A stretch of DNA of 64,000 nt, from positions 3,782,001-3,846,000 of the forward strand of contig NZ_CP092364.2 in the NCBI RefSeq assembly GCF_022370755.2. The letters run 5' to 3'. Origin of the DNA: Mycolicibacterium goodii (GTDB taxonomy: Bacteria > Actinomycetota > Actinomycetes > Mycobacteriales > Mycobacteriaceae). Positions 26,228 to 35,901 of the stretch are shown piece after piece. The position numbers and the translations under genes are program-made. Numbering within the stretch: the stretch's first letter is position 1; every line of letters starts with the position of its first letter. The notes below the pieces were generated by a model. It was not told the origin of the DNA, searched no databases, and saw only the letters and a list, made by a program, of their open reading frames with translations.

Positions 26228-26665
26228 TCATCTGCGACGGTCGGGAATCAGTTCCACAACTGGGATGAGTCGAGTGGAAGTACGTTGGTACTCCTCGAAC
26301 TGAGGGTGCAGAGCACTCTGTTTGCCATACACCTCGTCACGTTCGTCGCCGGTGACGACAGTTGCGGTGGCGGTGAACATCTCCGTGCCCAGTTCGACAG
26401 TGACGTGTGGATTCGCCAGGATGTTGCGGTACCAGTCCGGATGGGTGTCGGAGCCACCCTTGCTGGCAAAGATGAAAATTCGTCCATCCTCCACCAGCGT
26501 CGCCAACGGTGAGAGACGCTCGATTCCAGTCTTCGCGCCAACATGATGCAAGATCAGCAGTGGCTGGTTTGCGAAGACACCTCCGACCTTCCCGTTGTTC
26601 TCGCGGAACTCTTGAATGACGTTGCGGTTCATCGTGACGAAGTCGAACTCGATCGGTTCGGGCAT
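26228..26665 (-). CDS. nitroreductase-family deazaflavin (F420)-dependent protein, Ddn-like
   Basis: A 145-residue split-barrel protein related to mycobacterial Ddn. The core LLILHHVGAKTGIERLSPLA and IFIFASKGGSDTHPDWYRNI, then LANPHVTVELG are hallmark segments that bind F420. Family members reduce quinones or nitroimidazoles. I chose the ATG at 26665, four bases after GAGGAG; the adjacent ATG at 26668 would be too close, and a long in-frame extension upstream overlaps the HD-domain gene. It lies 41 bp after that gene. Confidence 0.87.
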   Translation of the reverse strand: MPEPIEFDFVTMNRNVIQEFRENNGKVGGVFANQPLLILHHVGAKTGIERLSPLATLVEDGRIFIFASKGGSDTHPDWYRNILANPHVTVELGTEMFTATATVVTGDERDEVYGKQSALHPQFEEYQRTSTRLIPVVELIPDRRR

Positions 26666-26706
26666 CATTCTCCTCAGGTGCGTGATGGCTGGATTGGCCT
26701 TGGATG

Positions 26707-27303
26707 TCAGAACGCGGGGTTGATCCCTTGTTGACCCGGTCGATGGTGACGAACCAGATCCGCGGCCCACGAAGGTGGTGAAGCCTTCTGTGGTCGTGCC
26801 AGTGCCTGGTCGATCACCAGCCCCTGCAGCACCTCCTCCACGCGCTGTCGAGGGTACTTGTACTCGGCAGCTTCGATGGCGTCGGCGAAGGACTCCCGCA
26901 GTTTGGTCGAGCCGAACTCGATCTGCACACCCATGCGCACGTAACGCGCGATCATCCCGCGCCGGTCGGGGATCTCGGGGGTGGTGTGCAGCGCTATGGC
27001 CTCCCAGATCGCGTCCACCTTTGCCGGTGTCCAACCATATGCGCGGAGGAACCGAGCCGCGGCGTCGGCACTTTCGATCTCGAAGCGGGCCGGACCGTTG
27101 TACACCGGCGCTGTACCGGAGTCATGAAAAAGCGCTGCCACGCACAAGGATTCCTCATCGATGTCAGTGACACCGTCGCGGCGGGCCGCCTCCATACCGA
27201 GCAGATAGGTGCGAAGACTGTGCCGGTAGATCTCGGGGTGAACGACCGCGCGGATGTGCTCGGCAGCGTCGTCGACAAGCCTAGAAGCAGGTAACGGCAT
27301 CAT
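26707..27303 (-). CDS. HD-domain protein (cyanamide hydratase/phosphohydrolase-like)
   Basis: A 198-residue metal-dependent HD-superfamily protein. IYRHSLRTYLLGMEA, CVAALFHDSGTAPVYNG and IALHTTPEIPDRRG supply the H...HD...H metal ligands. The arrangement resembles HD proteins annotated as cyanamide hydratase-like or as nucleotide phosphohydrolases; the substrate cannot be read. The ATG at 27303 has GGGGA at proper distance; an in-frame start at 27351 would add 16 residues. Confidence 0.82.
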   Translation of the reverse strand: MMPLPASRLVDDAAEHIRAVVHPEIYRHSLRTYLLGMEAARRDGVTDIDEESLCVAALFHDSGTAPVYNGPARFEIESADAAARFLRAYGWTPAKVDAIWEAIALHTTPEIPDRRGMIARYVRMGVQIEFGSTKLRESFADAIEAAEYKYPRQRVEEVLQGLVIDQALARPQKASPPSWAADLVRHHRPGQQGINPAF

Positions 27304-27393
27304 GTCGAATGTCCCCGTTCGATCCTGCCCAGCCGCAGTCCGGGCTGGCACCGATGATGCCGACGCCGATAGCAGTCATGACGATGAGTCCGT

Positions 27394-28377
27394 TCAGTCG
27401 AAGACGAGGACGAGGCGCCCGCGGACGCCGCCGGCCGCCAGAGCGCGGTGCGCCTGGGCTGCGTCGGCGGCCGGATAGGTCCGAGCGACCCGTAGAAGCA
27501 GTTGCCGGTTGTCGGCAAGTACGCGCAATGCGTCGAGTTTGTCGTGGGCGTGGGTGTATTCGGGCACCCATACTTGCGACACGGTGATGCCACGTCCCAG
27601 GTCGATGGAGTCGAAAACCCCGTTGTGGGGCACGGGCACCACGGCAACCTGACCATCGTCGCGAACCGCGCTCGCGATCTCCTCGCCTCGGGACACGGTG
27701 TCGACGGCAGCATCCACTCCTTGGGGCCACCATTGACGGATCCGTTCCCCGACGCCCGTTCCGCGCGCGACGATTTGGTCGGCACCCAGACTTGCGACAA
27801 GTGTTTCGTCAGCTGGCGCGGCGTCGGCGACCACGCAGAGCCCGTCGGCCTTCGCCAGTTGGACGGCATAACCCCCGACAGCGCCGGCCGAGCCGGTGAT
27901 GGCCACCGACGCGCCCGTATCCAGGGCCAGCAAGTCGAGTGCTCGTCGAGCGGTGAGTCCGCTCATGGGCAGCGTGGCGGCCTCTGCGAAAGTGGCCCCC
28001 ACCGGCATGCGTGTCACCTGATCGGGGTCAAGGACAAGGTACTCGGCGTACGCGCCGCCTGTGGCGTCGATGGGCATCACGATCGCCATGACCCGGTCCC
28101 CCACCAGCAGGTCGGTGATGGCTTCCTCGCCGACCTCGTCGACCACACCCGCCGCCTCCATGCCCGGGATGTACGGAGGAGTCAACGGACCCGCCTCAAG
28201 TACCTCGTCCAGATCGCCGTTACGCAAAACGAAGTCGCCCGGATTGACGGTGGCCGCGTGGACGCGGACTCGGATCTGCTTCGGGCCGGTGGAGGGCCGA
28301 GGCACCTCGATGAGCTCCAGCACTTCCGGGCCGCCGTAGCGAGTGACACCGACGGCTTTCATCATCGGCGCGGTCAC
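27394..28377 (-). CDS. NADP-dependent MDR oxidoreductase (quinone oxidoreductase type)
   Basis: A 327-residue zinc-free MDR protein beginning VTAPMMKAVGVTRYGGPEVL. Family features are VNPGDFVLRNGD, PYIPGMEAAGVVDEVG and the NADP loop ITGSAGAVGGYAVQLAKADG (near residue 155). The start is uncertain: a GTG at 28377 overlaps the stop of a 16-codon frame that has its own GAGAGG site, ATGs at 28365 and 28362 are alternatives, and the frame stays open to 28461. The tail GVRGRLVLVFD is typical. It lies just downstream of the large LuxR-type regulator. Confidence 0.82.
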   Translation of the reverse strand: MTAPMMKAVGVTRYGGPEVLELIEVPRPSTGPKQIRVRVHAATVNPGDFVLRNGDLDEVLEAGPLTPPYIPGMEAAGVVDEVGEEAITDLLVGDRVMAIVMPIDATGGAYAEYLVLDPDQVTRMPVGATFAEAATLPMSGLTARRALDLLALDTGASVAITGSAGAVGGYAVQLAKADGLCVVADAAPADETLVASLGADQIVARGTGVGERIRQWWPQGVDAAVDTVSRGEEIASAVRDDGQVAVVPVPHNGVFDSIDLGRGITVSQVWVPEYTHAHDKLDALRVLADNRQLLLRVARTYPAADAAQAHRALAAGGVRGRLVLVFD

Positions 28378-28421
28378 TGTGCCGGCTCGCTGGGCTCGCG
28401 GTACCAGGACAGCTGGATCAT
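28374..28421 (-). CDS. possible 15-residue leader peptide coupled to the MDR gene
   Basis: MIQLSWYREPSEPAQ is preceded by GAGAGG at good distance, and its TGA overlaps the GTG of the MDR gene (GTGA). The MDR itself has no good ribosome site, so translation of the short frame could deliver ribosomes to it. It may also be chance or the stub of a lost gene. Confidence 0.35.
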   Translation of the reverse strand: MIQLSWYREPSEPAQ

Positions 28422-28541
28422 GATGTGCCTCTCGGGATTCGTTTGTGCTCGTAGTGAGCATCCCGGTGGCGGGGCCGCGCGCGTATCCGCCACCCGACAG
28501 TGTGAGACGCCAGTCCTGGATCGAACGCTGCGCGTGCCCGA

Positions 28542-31343
28542 TTACTTGGGCAGGACGCGGTCGAGGTGTGCGCGCGAGGTGATTTCCAACTTCGTGAACA
28601 CCTTGCTGAGGTGGTATTGCACCGTGCGGGCACTGATGAACAGCCGTGCGCCGATCTCCGAATTGGACAGACCGTCCCTGGCCATCCGTGCGACCTGCGC
28701 CTCCTGCGCAGTGAGCTGCTGCCTGTTGACGTCAGAATGGACCTCGTGCGGTGTATCGCCGACCGCGTTGAGTTCTCGTCGCGCGCGATCGGCGAAGGCC
28801 TCCATGCCCATCTCGATGAACATGGTGTGCGCGGTGCGAAGCTGTCTGCGGGCCTCGCTGCGGCGGCGTTCGCGGCGCAGCCACTCCCCGTACACCAGAT
28901 GTGTGCGGGCCAGTTCAGCACGCACCCGGGTACGACTCATCTGGTCGATCGCCTCGCGATAGCACTGCTCGGCCGCGTCACCGTCGCTGATCAGTGCCCG
29001 CGACCGCGCGGCCAAACCCAACGCCCAGGGCGTCGCACTCGCCGCTGCCATCTGATCGAGACGCGTCAGGGCATCCTCGGCGAGGTCAACCGCAGCGGTG
29101 CGGGCCGCCGCCTCGATGAGTTCGGGTAGCGACCAGTTCGACGCTCCCAACTCGGGAGGGAAGTCGACAGCCTGCTGGGCTGCCCTCAAAGCACTGCGGT
29201 AGTCACCGCGACCGTTGTGCAGAACTGCCTCCGCCCAACGCGCCACAGTCAGTCCGTTTCCTTCTCCGCGCCCGGTCACCTCTGCCACCGTGGACTCGAT
29301 CAGCGCTGTCGCCCGGTCCCGATGCCCCCGCATCGCGGCAACACCCAGCTCGGCGTACGGAGCGAGCTGGCTTCCGGTGGCGTCCATCGCGGCCTGCAGT
29401 TCGTCGACCACGGACGCCGCACCTTCCAAATCACCGAAGAACACCAGCGCAATGGCGCGCGCACTCAGAGCCAGCGGGACGTCACTGAGCGCTCCGGCTG
29501 CGCGAGCCTCGTCGACGTGATGGGCGGTCAACAGGTCCAACCTCGCGTCATCCCAACCAAAGTGGGCCGCCGTTCCGGCGAGGAAGATCCACCGCCGATG
29601 TTCATCGGCGGACATGTCTGCGCCGAACGCCGCCAGCGCCCGACGCAACCACGGAACCCCCGCGACATAACCGAGACTGAATTGCACGATCAGCCAATCC
29701 AGCAGCAGATCTGACGGACGGTCATCACCCGGCGGAGGCGGATCGGCTTCGAGGGTCCGGGCCATGTCGACCACATCAGCGCCGACGGCCAACCGCCCCA
29801 CGAACATCGCCGCGGTCATCGCCTCGAGATAGGTCGTACGGGCCAGACCCACGTCGACATCCACGAGCTTGTCGGCAGCCGCCAACAACAGCGGTGGAGC
29901 CTCACTACCTCGACTGGTCACAAAGGCAATTCGCCCCCGAATCAGATCTGTTCGCGCCTTTTGCACATCGCTGAGGGCGCCGCTTTCGGCCAGTGTGAGC
30001 AGATCCAACGCGGCATCGAAAGCACCGGCCTGGATCTTGGCGGCAGCCGCGGCCAGTGCGCGCTCAGCGCGCAGCTCTTGGTCCGCCGACAGCATCGCCG
30101 CGCGCTCCAGGAAGGCCGCCGCAGCACCGACGCCGCCCCGAGCCTGTGCCCGGACTGCCGACCGCTCCAAATCGGCGGCAACGTCCTCATCAGGGCCCAC
30201 CGCGGCAAGCGCCCGATGCCACGCCCGTCGGTCCGGGTCGGTCCCACCGTCGGTGGCCGTAGCGAGCGCACGGTGCACGTCCCGACGGACCGCGAGCACC
30301 GCCGAACGGTAGGCCGCCGAGCGCACAAGGGGATGCCGGAACCGTACGCGACTGGTGAAGGACGCCAGTTCGGCTTCGACCACTGGCGCCGCGTCCTCGA
30401 CGCTGAGGCCGAGCAAACCTGCCGCACGCCACATCAACGCCACGTCACCGGTCGGGTCGGCGGCCGCCACCAACAGCAACCGTGCCGCCCCTGCGGGCAG
30501 TGTGTCGATCCTCGCCCGGAACGCGGCCTCCACATCGCCGGACAACCGCACCGCCTCGGGCAGTCCGAAACCGCCCGCCAACTGCTCAGCGGACAGGCCC
30601 CTGGGCAACTCCAGCAGGCCGAGCGGGTTGCCGCGTGTTTCGGCGATGATCTGGTCGCGAATCCGCGGATCGATCGGGCCCACCAACGCCGACTCCAGCA
30701 GACGGCGCGCATCGGTACCACGCAGACCGTTGACCACCAGCGCGGGCAGACCGGCCAACGCATCGGTGGGAACGCGAGCGGCGAATACCAGCCCCACCGA
30801 TTCAGCCACCAGGCGCCGCGCAACAAAAGCCAGCACCTGAGCCGACGCCCGGTCCAGCCACTGCTCGTCATCGACCAGACACAGCAGCGGCCGTTCCTCA
30901 GCGGCATACGAGAACAAATTCAGCACCGCGAGGCCGGCCAGGAAGCGATCCGGTGCGGGGCCGGTCGTCATCCCGAGTGCGGTACTCAACGCCCCACGCT
31001 GCGGTTCCGGCAGCCGCCCCAGGTGATCCATCAGGGGACGACACAGCTGGTGCAGGCCCGCGAACGCGAGTTCCATCTCGGCCTGCACCCCCGAAGTACG
31101 GACAACACGGCACGAAGCCGCCGACGCCGCCAGATGGTCCAACAGTGCGGTCTTACCCACGCCCGCTTCACCGCGCAGTACCAGCGCGCGACTCTCACCC
31201 GCGGCCAGCGCGACGACCAATCTGTCGAGCATCGCAAGTTCCTCGCGACGCCCGATCAACTCGATCGCGCCACCGCCGTCGGTAGCACCGCCAACCACAA
31301 ATGGACGGTATACCGCGAGACTTGATTCTGTCGTGCTCGGCAT
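28542..31343 (-). CDS. LuxR-family (LAL type) AAA-ATPase transcriptional regulator
   Basis: A 933-residue large ATP-binding regulator of the LuxR family. The N-terminus has ELIGRREELAMLDRLVVALA and Walker A GEAGVGKTALLDHL (near residue 65), then Walker B LCLVDDEQWLD. A long helical, tetratricopeptide-like middle follows, and the C-terminal LuxR helix-turn-helix LTAQEAQVARMARDGLSNSE with ARTVQYHLSKVF. Such proteins activate catabolic operons on sensing a ligand or inducer. The chosen ATG (31343) gives family length; an upstream in-frame extension is alanine/arginine-rich shadow of a repeat. It probably controls the redox genes downstream, an inference from position. Confidence 0.85.
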   Translation of the reverse strand: MPSTTESSLAVYRPFVVGGATDGGGAIELIGRREELAMLDRLVVALAAGESRALVLRGEAGVGKTALLDHLAASAASCRVVRTSGVQAEMELAFAGLHQLCRPLMDHLGRLPEPQRGALSTALGMTTGPAPDRFLAGLAVLNLFSYAAEERPLLCLVDDEQWLDRASAQVLAFVARRLVAESVGLVFAARVPTDALAGLPALVVNGLRGTDARRLLESALVGPIDPRIRDQIIAETRGNPLGLLELPRGLSAEQLAGGFGLPEAVRLSGDVEAAFRARIDTLPAGAARLLLVAAADPTGDVALMWRAAGLLGLSVEDAAPVVEAELASFTSRVRFRHPLVRSAAYRSAVLAVRRDVHRALATATDGGTDPDRRAWHRALAAVGPDEDVAADLERSAVRAQARGGVGAAAAFLERAAMLSADQELRAERALAAAAAKIQAGAFDAALDLLTLAESGALSDVQKARTDLIRGRIAFVTSRGSEAPPLLLAAADKLVDVDVGLARTTYLEAMTAAMFVGRLAVGADVVDMARTLEADPPPPGDDRPSDLLLDWLIVQFSLGYVAGVPWLRRALAAFGADMSADEHRRWIFLAGTAAHFGWDDARLDLLTAHHVDEARAAGALSDVPLALSARAIALVFFGDLEGAASVVDELQAAMDATGSQLAPYAELGVAAMRGHRDRATALIESTVAEVTGRGEGNGLTVARWAEAVLHNGRGDYRSALRAAQQAVDFPPELGASNWSLPELIEAAARTAAVDLAEDALTRLDQMAAASATPWALGLAARSRALISDGDAAEQCYREAIDQMSRTRVRAELARTHLVYGEWLRRERRRSEARRQLRTAHTMFIEMGMEAFADRARRELNAVGDTPHEVHSDVNRQQLTAQEAQVARMARDGLSNSEIGARLFISARTVQYHLSKVFTKLEITSRAHLDRVLPK

Positions 31344-31417
31344 CTGGGCCGGTGAGCGCGATGGTCGGTCGGCTGAGTACTGGATGTCGGTGCTCACCGA
31401 CCTGAATAACGCGCCGG

Positions 31418-31797
31418 CGATCAATCGCGCTGGCCACGACCGGCCGTCGGGTGGACGGCGGCCGCGATGACGAGTTCGGCGGCAGCGTCGACGCGGCGCG
31501 AGTGCCCGGTCACTATCCGGTCCTGGCACAGACCGCGCAGCGCGGACACGACGAGGCTTGCTCGGGCGTCGGCCTCTGCGCGCGAATATCCCAATCCCAC
31601 CAGCGCTCGCGCGATCGGATCGAGCATCACTGTGACCGCCGTGTGGGCGTACGGCTGATAGGTGGGATCGGTGGCGGCCAAGCTCAGCACCTGCAGCATC
31701 AACCCGACGGTGCGTCGCTGCGCGCCTCTTGTGATCGCGTGCCACAGCCGGCGGGCCGCGTCGGCGAACTCAGCCTCGGTGGTGACCGCGTCGAACA
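31418..31797. repeat. left copy of a 380-bp direct repeat flanking the mim island
   Basis: Aligned by eye with 43211-43590 at a constant offset of 11,793 bp, with about 10 mismatches and no gaps (about 97% identity). The repeat covers the 3' two thirds of a tetR gene; both copies start three bases outside its stop codon. Confidence 0.9.
31421..31797 (-). pseudogene. truncated tetR copy (C-terminal part)
   Basis: Encodes the C-terminal about 125 residues of the intact TetR at 43214-43798 (for example SLAATDPTYQPYAHTAVTVM, with a few substitutions near the end) but lacks the helix-turn-helix. The coding frame is fused directly to a reverse-oriented monooxygenase start. Confidence 0.85.
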
Positions 31798-31896
31798 GTC
31801 GTCGGAGCCGGCATCGGCGGCCTCACCGCGGCCATCGCAATGCGCGCCCGCGGTGTGGACGTGCACGTCTATGAACAGGAGCCTGTCGCTCGGTGA
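31798..31896 (+). pseudogene. FAD-monooxygenase N-terminal remnant (left repeat B)
   Basis: 31798-31879 matches 43907-43988 and encodes VVGAGIGGLTAAIAMRARGV then DVHVYEQ, the FAD-binding start of the monooxygenase at 43877. The frame stops at 31894-31896. A deletion of 316 bp, relative to the right copy, removed the tetR start, the shared promoter and the first ten codons. Confidence 0.8.
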
Positions 31897-32071
31897 CCTC
31901 GCCGCCACCGTCTACTCCACCACCGAGAACAAGGTGTTCGAGCCGAAATCCGCGTTCGGCATAGCGTTTCGTGACCACTACATGCGCGTCATGAACACGA
32001 CCCCATGGAGTGACCGTCTGCTGGCGCGCAGCTTCTCCGATGACCTCGAGCTACCCCGGTATCCGATGTAG
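31880..32071 (+). pseudogene. possible C-terminal piece of a FAD monooxygenase
   Basis: The frame ending at 32071 reads LGDLAATVYSTTENKVFEPK, then a segment with FRDHYMRVMNTTPWSDRLLA and SFSDDLELPRYPM. The pattern resembles C-terminal helices of group A flavoprotein monooxygenases, but it is in a different frame from the N-terminal piece and does not match the intact copy at 43877. Identity is tentative. Confidence 0.3.
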
Positions 32072-32075
32072 ATAC

Positions 32076-32411
32076 TCAGCGCGATGCGTCAGCGATCTCG
32101 AGTTCGCCCATCGCCGCCCAGTCCTCACCTTCGATCTCCGTGTGAAGGATCCGCGGGGTCGCAGTCAATGCCGGCCGCATCGCCGCAAGTCCCGCACGGA
32201 AGTAATCCGAGTTGACGTGCACGGCACCGGCCTCCGAGTCCCGGAACGCTTCCACCAGAACGTATTCGTTCGGGTCATCCAGACTGTGCGACCAGTCGAA
32301 CCACAGGTTGCCTTCCTCGGCCCGCGTGGCATCGGTGAACGCCTTCGTCAGCGCGGGCCACTGCTCACGGTAAACCTCGTCCACCTGGAACTTGACGACG
32401 ATGAAGATCAC
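32076..32411 (-). CDS. antibiotic-biosynthesis-monooxygenase (ABM) domain protein, quinol monooxygenase-like
   Basis: A small protein of about 111 residues with a single ABM ferredoxin-like fold: VIFIVVKFQVDEVYREQWPA, then GNLWFDWSHSLDDPNEYVLV and EAFRDSEAGAVHVNSDYFRA, the usual order of strands and the conserved His. The GTG at 32411 follows GGAG by five bases; an in-frame ATG at 32426 is the alternative. It starts 32 bp after the groEL-like stop and is probably the last gene of the mim operon. Relatives are cofactor-free oxygenases or quinol-binding proteins; its role with mim is unknown. Confidence 0.78.
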   Translation of the reverse strand: MIFIVVKFQVDEVYREQWPALTKAFTDATRAEEGNLWFDWSHSLDDPNEYVLVEAFRDSEAGAVHVNSDYFRAGLAAMRPALTATPRILHTEIEGEDWAAMGELEIADASR

Positions 32412-32443
32412 AATCACTCCAAACATGTTGCCGTAACGGCTTT

Positions 32444-34132
<1,689 letters not shown>

Positions 34133-35158
34133 TCAGGGGACGAGGATCGCGCGTCCGCGGACGTTGCCGTTGTCCAGATCGGTGATGGCGGACTGGAAGT
34201 CATCGAGTGCGTACTTCTGCGTGTGCAGGTTCACCGCCCCGCGGGCGGCCAGTGCCATCAGGTCGCACAGGTCGTTGTAGGAGCCGACGAGGTTGCCGAT
34301 GAAGTTGATCTCGGTGGAGATCACGTCGATCGTGGGCACATCGATGTTCTCGCCGTAGCCCACCACGTGGTAGTCACCGGCCCTGCGCAACATGGCGGTT
34401 CCCTCGCGAGTCGCGCCTCCTTCGCCGACGAAGTCGACCACGGTTTCGGCACCATGTCCCCCGGTGAGGTCCCGCACCTGCTCGACCTGGCTGCCATCGG
34501 CGATCACACAGTGGTCGGCGCCGATCGCCTCCGCGAGCTTGAGCGCCTCGGGATTGCGGTCGACGACGATGATCTCGGCTGGGGAGAGCGCCTTGAGCAC
34601 CTGAATCCCGATGTGGCCCAATCCTCCCGCGCCGATCACGACCACCCGGTCGCGTGGCGTCAGCCGACGGGCGACCTTGGCGGCGGCGTGATACGCCGTC
34701 AGACCGGCGTCGGCCAGGGCTGCGACATCGGACGGTTCCAGCGCGTCGTCGATCTTGACCACGCTGCGCGCGGAGGTCTTGAGATACTCCGCATACCCAC
34801 CGTTGGTGTCGATCCCGGGAAACGCATTGGCCTCACAGTGGACGTCGTCTCCGGAACGGCAGGCACGGCACAGCCCGCACGTGATCAGCGGGTGAACGAT
34901 CACCTTGTCCCCTTCGGCGACGTTGGTGACCGCCGATCCGATCGATTCGACCCAACCGGCGTTCTCGTGGCCGATCGTGTAGGGCAACTGCACCTTCGAC
35001 TTCTCCGCCCACTGGCCTTCGAGGATGTGCAGATCAGTCCGGCACACGCCGGCACCGCCGATCTTGACCACGACGTCGAACGGTCCCGTCGGCGTCGGCT
35101 TCTCCACGTCGGCCATCTCCAGGTTCTGGTGGTAACCCACCACCTGCACAGCTTTCAT
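34133..35158 (-). CDS. zinc-dependent alcohol dehydrogenase of the mim operon
   Basis: A 341-residue MDR-type alcohol dehydrogenase. GVCRTDLHILEGQW and YTIGHENAGWVE give the catalytic zinc site, CGLCRACRSGDDVHC the structural zinc, and VVVIGAGGLGHIGIQVLKA the NAD loop. Its ATG overlaps the stop of the MIP18-like gene (ATGA). In propane/propanol clusters this position is taken by the enzyme that oxidises 2-propanol or another alcohol made by the monooxygenase, which is likely here too. Confidence 0.87.
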   Translation of the reverse strand: MKAVQVVGYHQNLEMADVEKPTPTGPFDVVVKIGGAGVCRTDLHILEGQWAEKSKVQLPYTIGHENAGWVESIGSAVTNVAEGDKVIVHPLITCGLCRACRSGDDVHCEANAFPGIDTNGGYAEYLKTSARSVVKIDDALEPSDVAALADAGLTAYHAAAKVARRLTPRDRVVVIGAGGLGHIGIQVLKALSPAEIIVVDRNPEALKLAEAIGADHCVIADGSQVEQVRDLTGGHGAETVVDFVGEGGATREGTAMLRRAGDYHVVGYGENIDVPTIDVISTEINFIGNLVGSYNDLCDLMALAARGAVNLHTQKYALDDFQSAITDLDNGNVRGRAILVP

Positions 35159-35901
35159 CGCCTGCTCCTTCGGGTTCTGTTGTTGGTGATGACGGGCAGG
35201 GTGCCCTCGGGTTCGTCGTCGGAATACCGTGTCGCCAGCAGACCTCGGCAGAAGTGCGAATTTCCTTCCATCGAGATCCGTACCGACCGGGCGAAACGCA
35301 GCCGCATCGGAACCGCCTCGGGTGCAACGGGTTTTCCCTCGTCGTCGACGAGGACCTTGCTGTTGGGGCAGTTGCTCAGCCCGATGGTGAACCGACGTCG
35401 CAACAGCGCCGCCTTCGCTTTGCCCTCGGGTAGGTCACGTAGCAGCAGGTGTCCGATCTGCTCGACGTCCATCGGTGTCTGGCGCAGCAGTGACGTGATC
35501 GCACGTTCCATCGCGGCAGCATGTGCCTTGCGCCAGAACACCTTGCGGAGTTCGTCGAGGCTCTCTTCGGCTTCCACGCCGAACGTACCGACATAGCCGG
35601 CGTCGGCGGCAAGGCCGGCGTTGATCTTGTCGCTGTCGTGATGGTCGTCGAGCAGCACACGTACCTGGCCTGCCCCGGCGACTTCGCGTAGCGCATCCAG
35701 GGCGTCAGAGGCCATCAGGTAGGCGAAGTTCGGGGAGCAGAACGCCGTCGGCAACCGCAGATGCACAGTGATCCCGTCATCGTCGACGAGCACCGAGCGC
35801 ACGAAGCCGAGATCGGTGATCGGTTCGTCGAGTTCGGGATCGGTCACCGTCGCCAGCGCGTCGAGGATCTCCGTCTCGACGGAGATCACCACGGTGCTCA
35901 T
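35155..35901 (-). CDS. MIP18/DUF59 (metal-sulfur cluster assembly-like) protein with long C-terminal domain
   Basis: A 248-residue protein. The first about 90 residues form a MIP18/PaaD-like domain (LATVTDPELDEPITDLGFVR, then LRLPTAFCSPNF with a conserved Cys). The rest is a C-terminal extension of about 150 residues containing CPNSKV and a further Cys in NSHFCRG; this part is not seen in classical MIP18 proteins. It overlaps both neighbours by 4 bp. A role in iron insertion or cluster maturation for the diiron enzyme or its reductase is plausible. Homologues occur in prm/mim clusters without a defined function. Confidence 0.8.
   Translation of the reverse strand: MSTVVISVETEILDALATVTDPELDEPITDLGFVRSVLVDDDGITVHLRLPTAFCSPNFAYLMASDALDALREVAGAGQVRVLLDDHHDSDKINAGLAADAGYVGTFGVEAEESLDELRKVFWRKAHAAAMERAITSLLRQTPMDVEQIGHLLLRDLPEGKAKAALLRRRFTIGLSNCPNSKVLVDDEGKPVAPEAVPMRLRFARSVRISMEGNSHFCRGLLATRYSDDEPEGTLPVITNNRTRRSRR

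Larger units (their letters stand above)
31344..32075. other. 732-bp debris region left of the monooxygenase island
   Basis: This region contains only broken genes: a tetR 3' remnant (31421-31797), a monooxygenase N-terminal remnant (31798-31896) and a monooxygenase-C-terminus-like piece (31880-32071). All lie where the left direct repeat of the island sits. The first 70 bp hold nothing recognisable. Confidence 0.6.
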
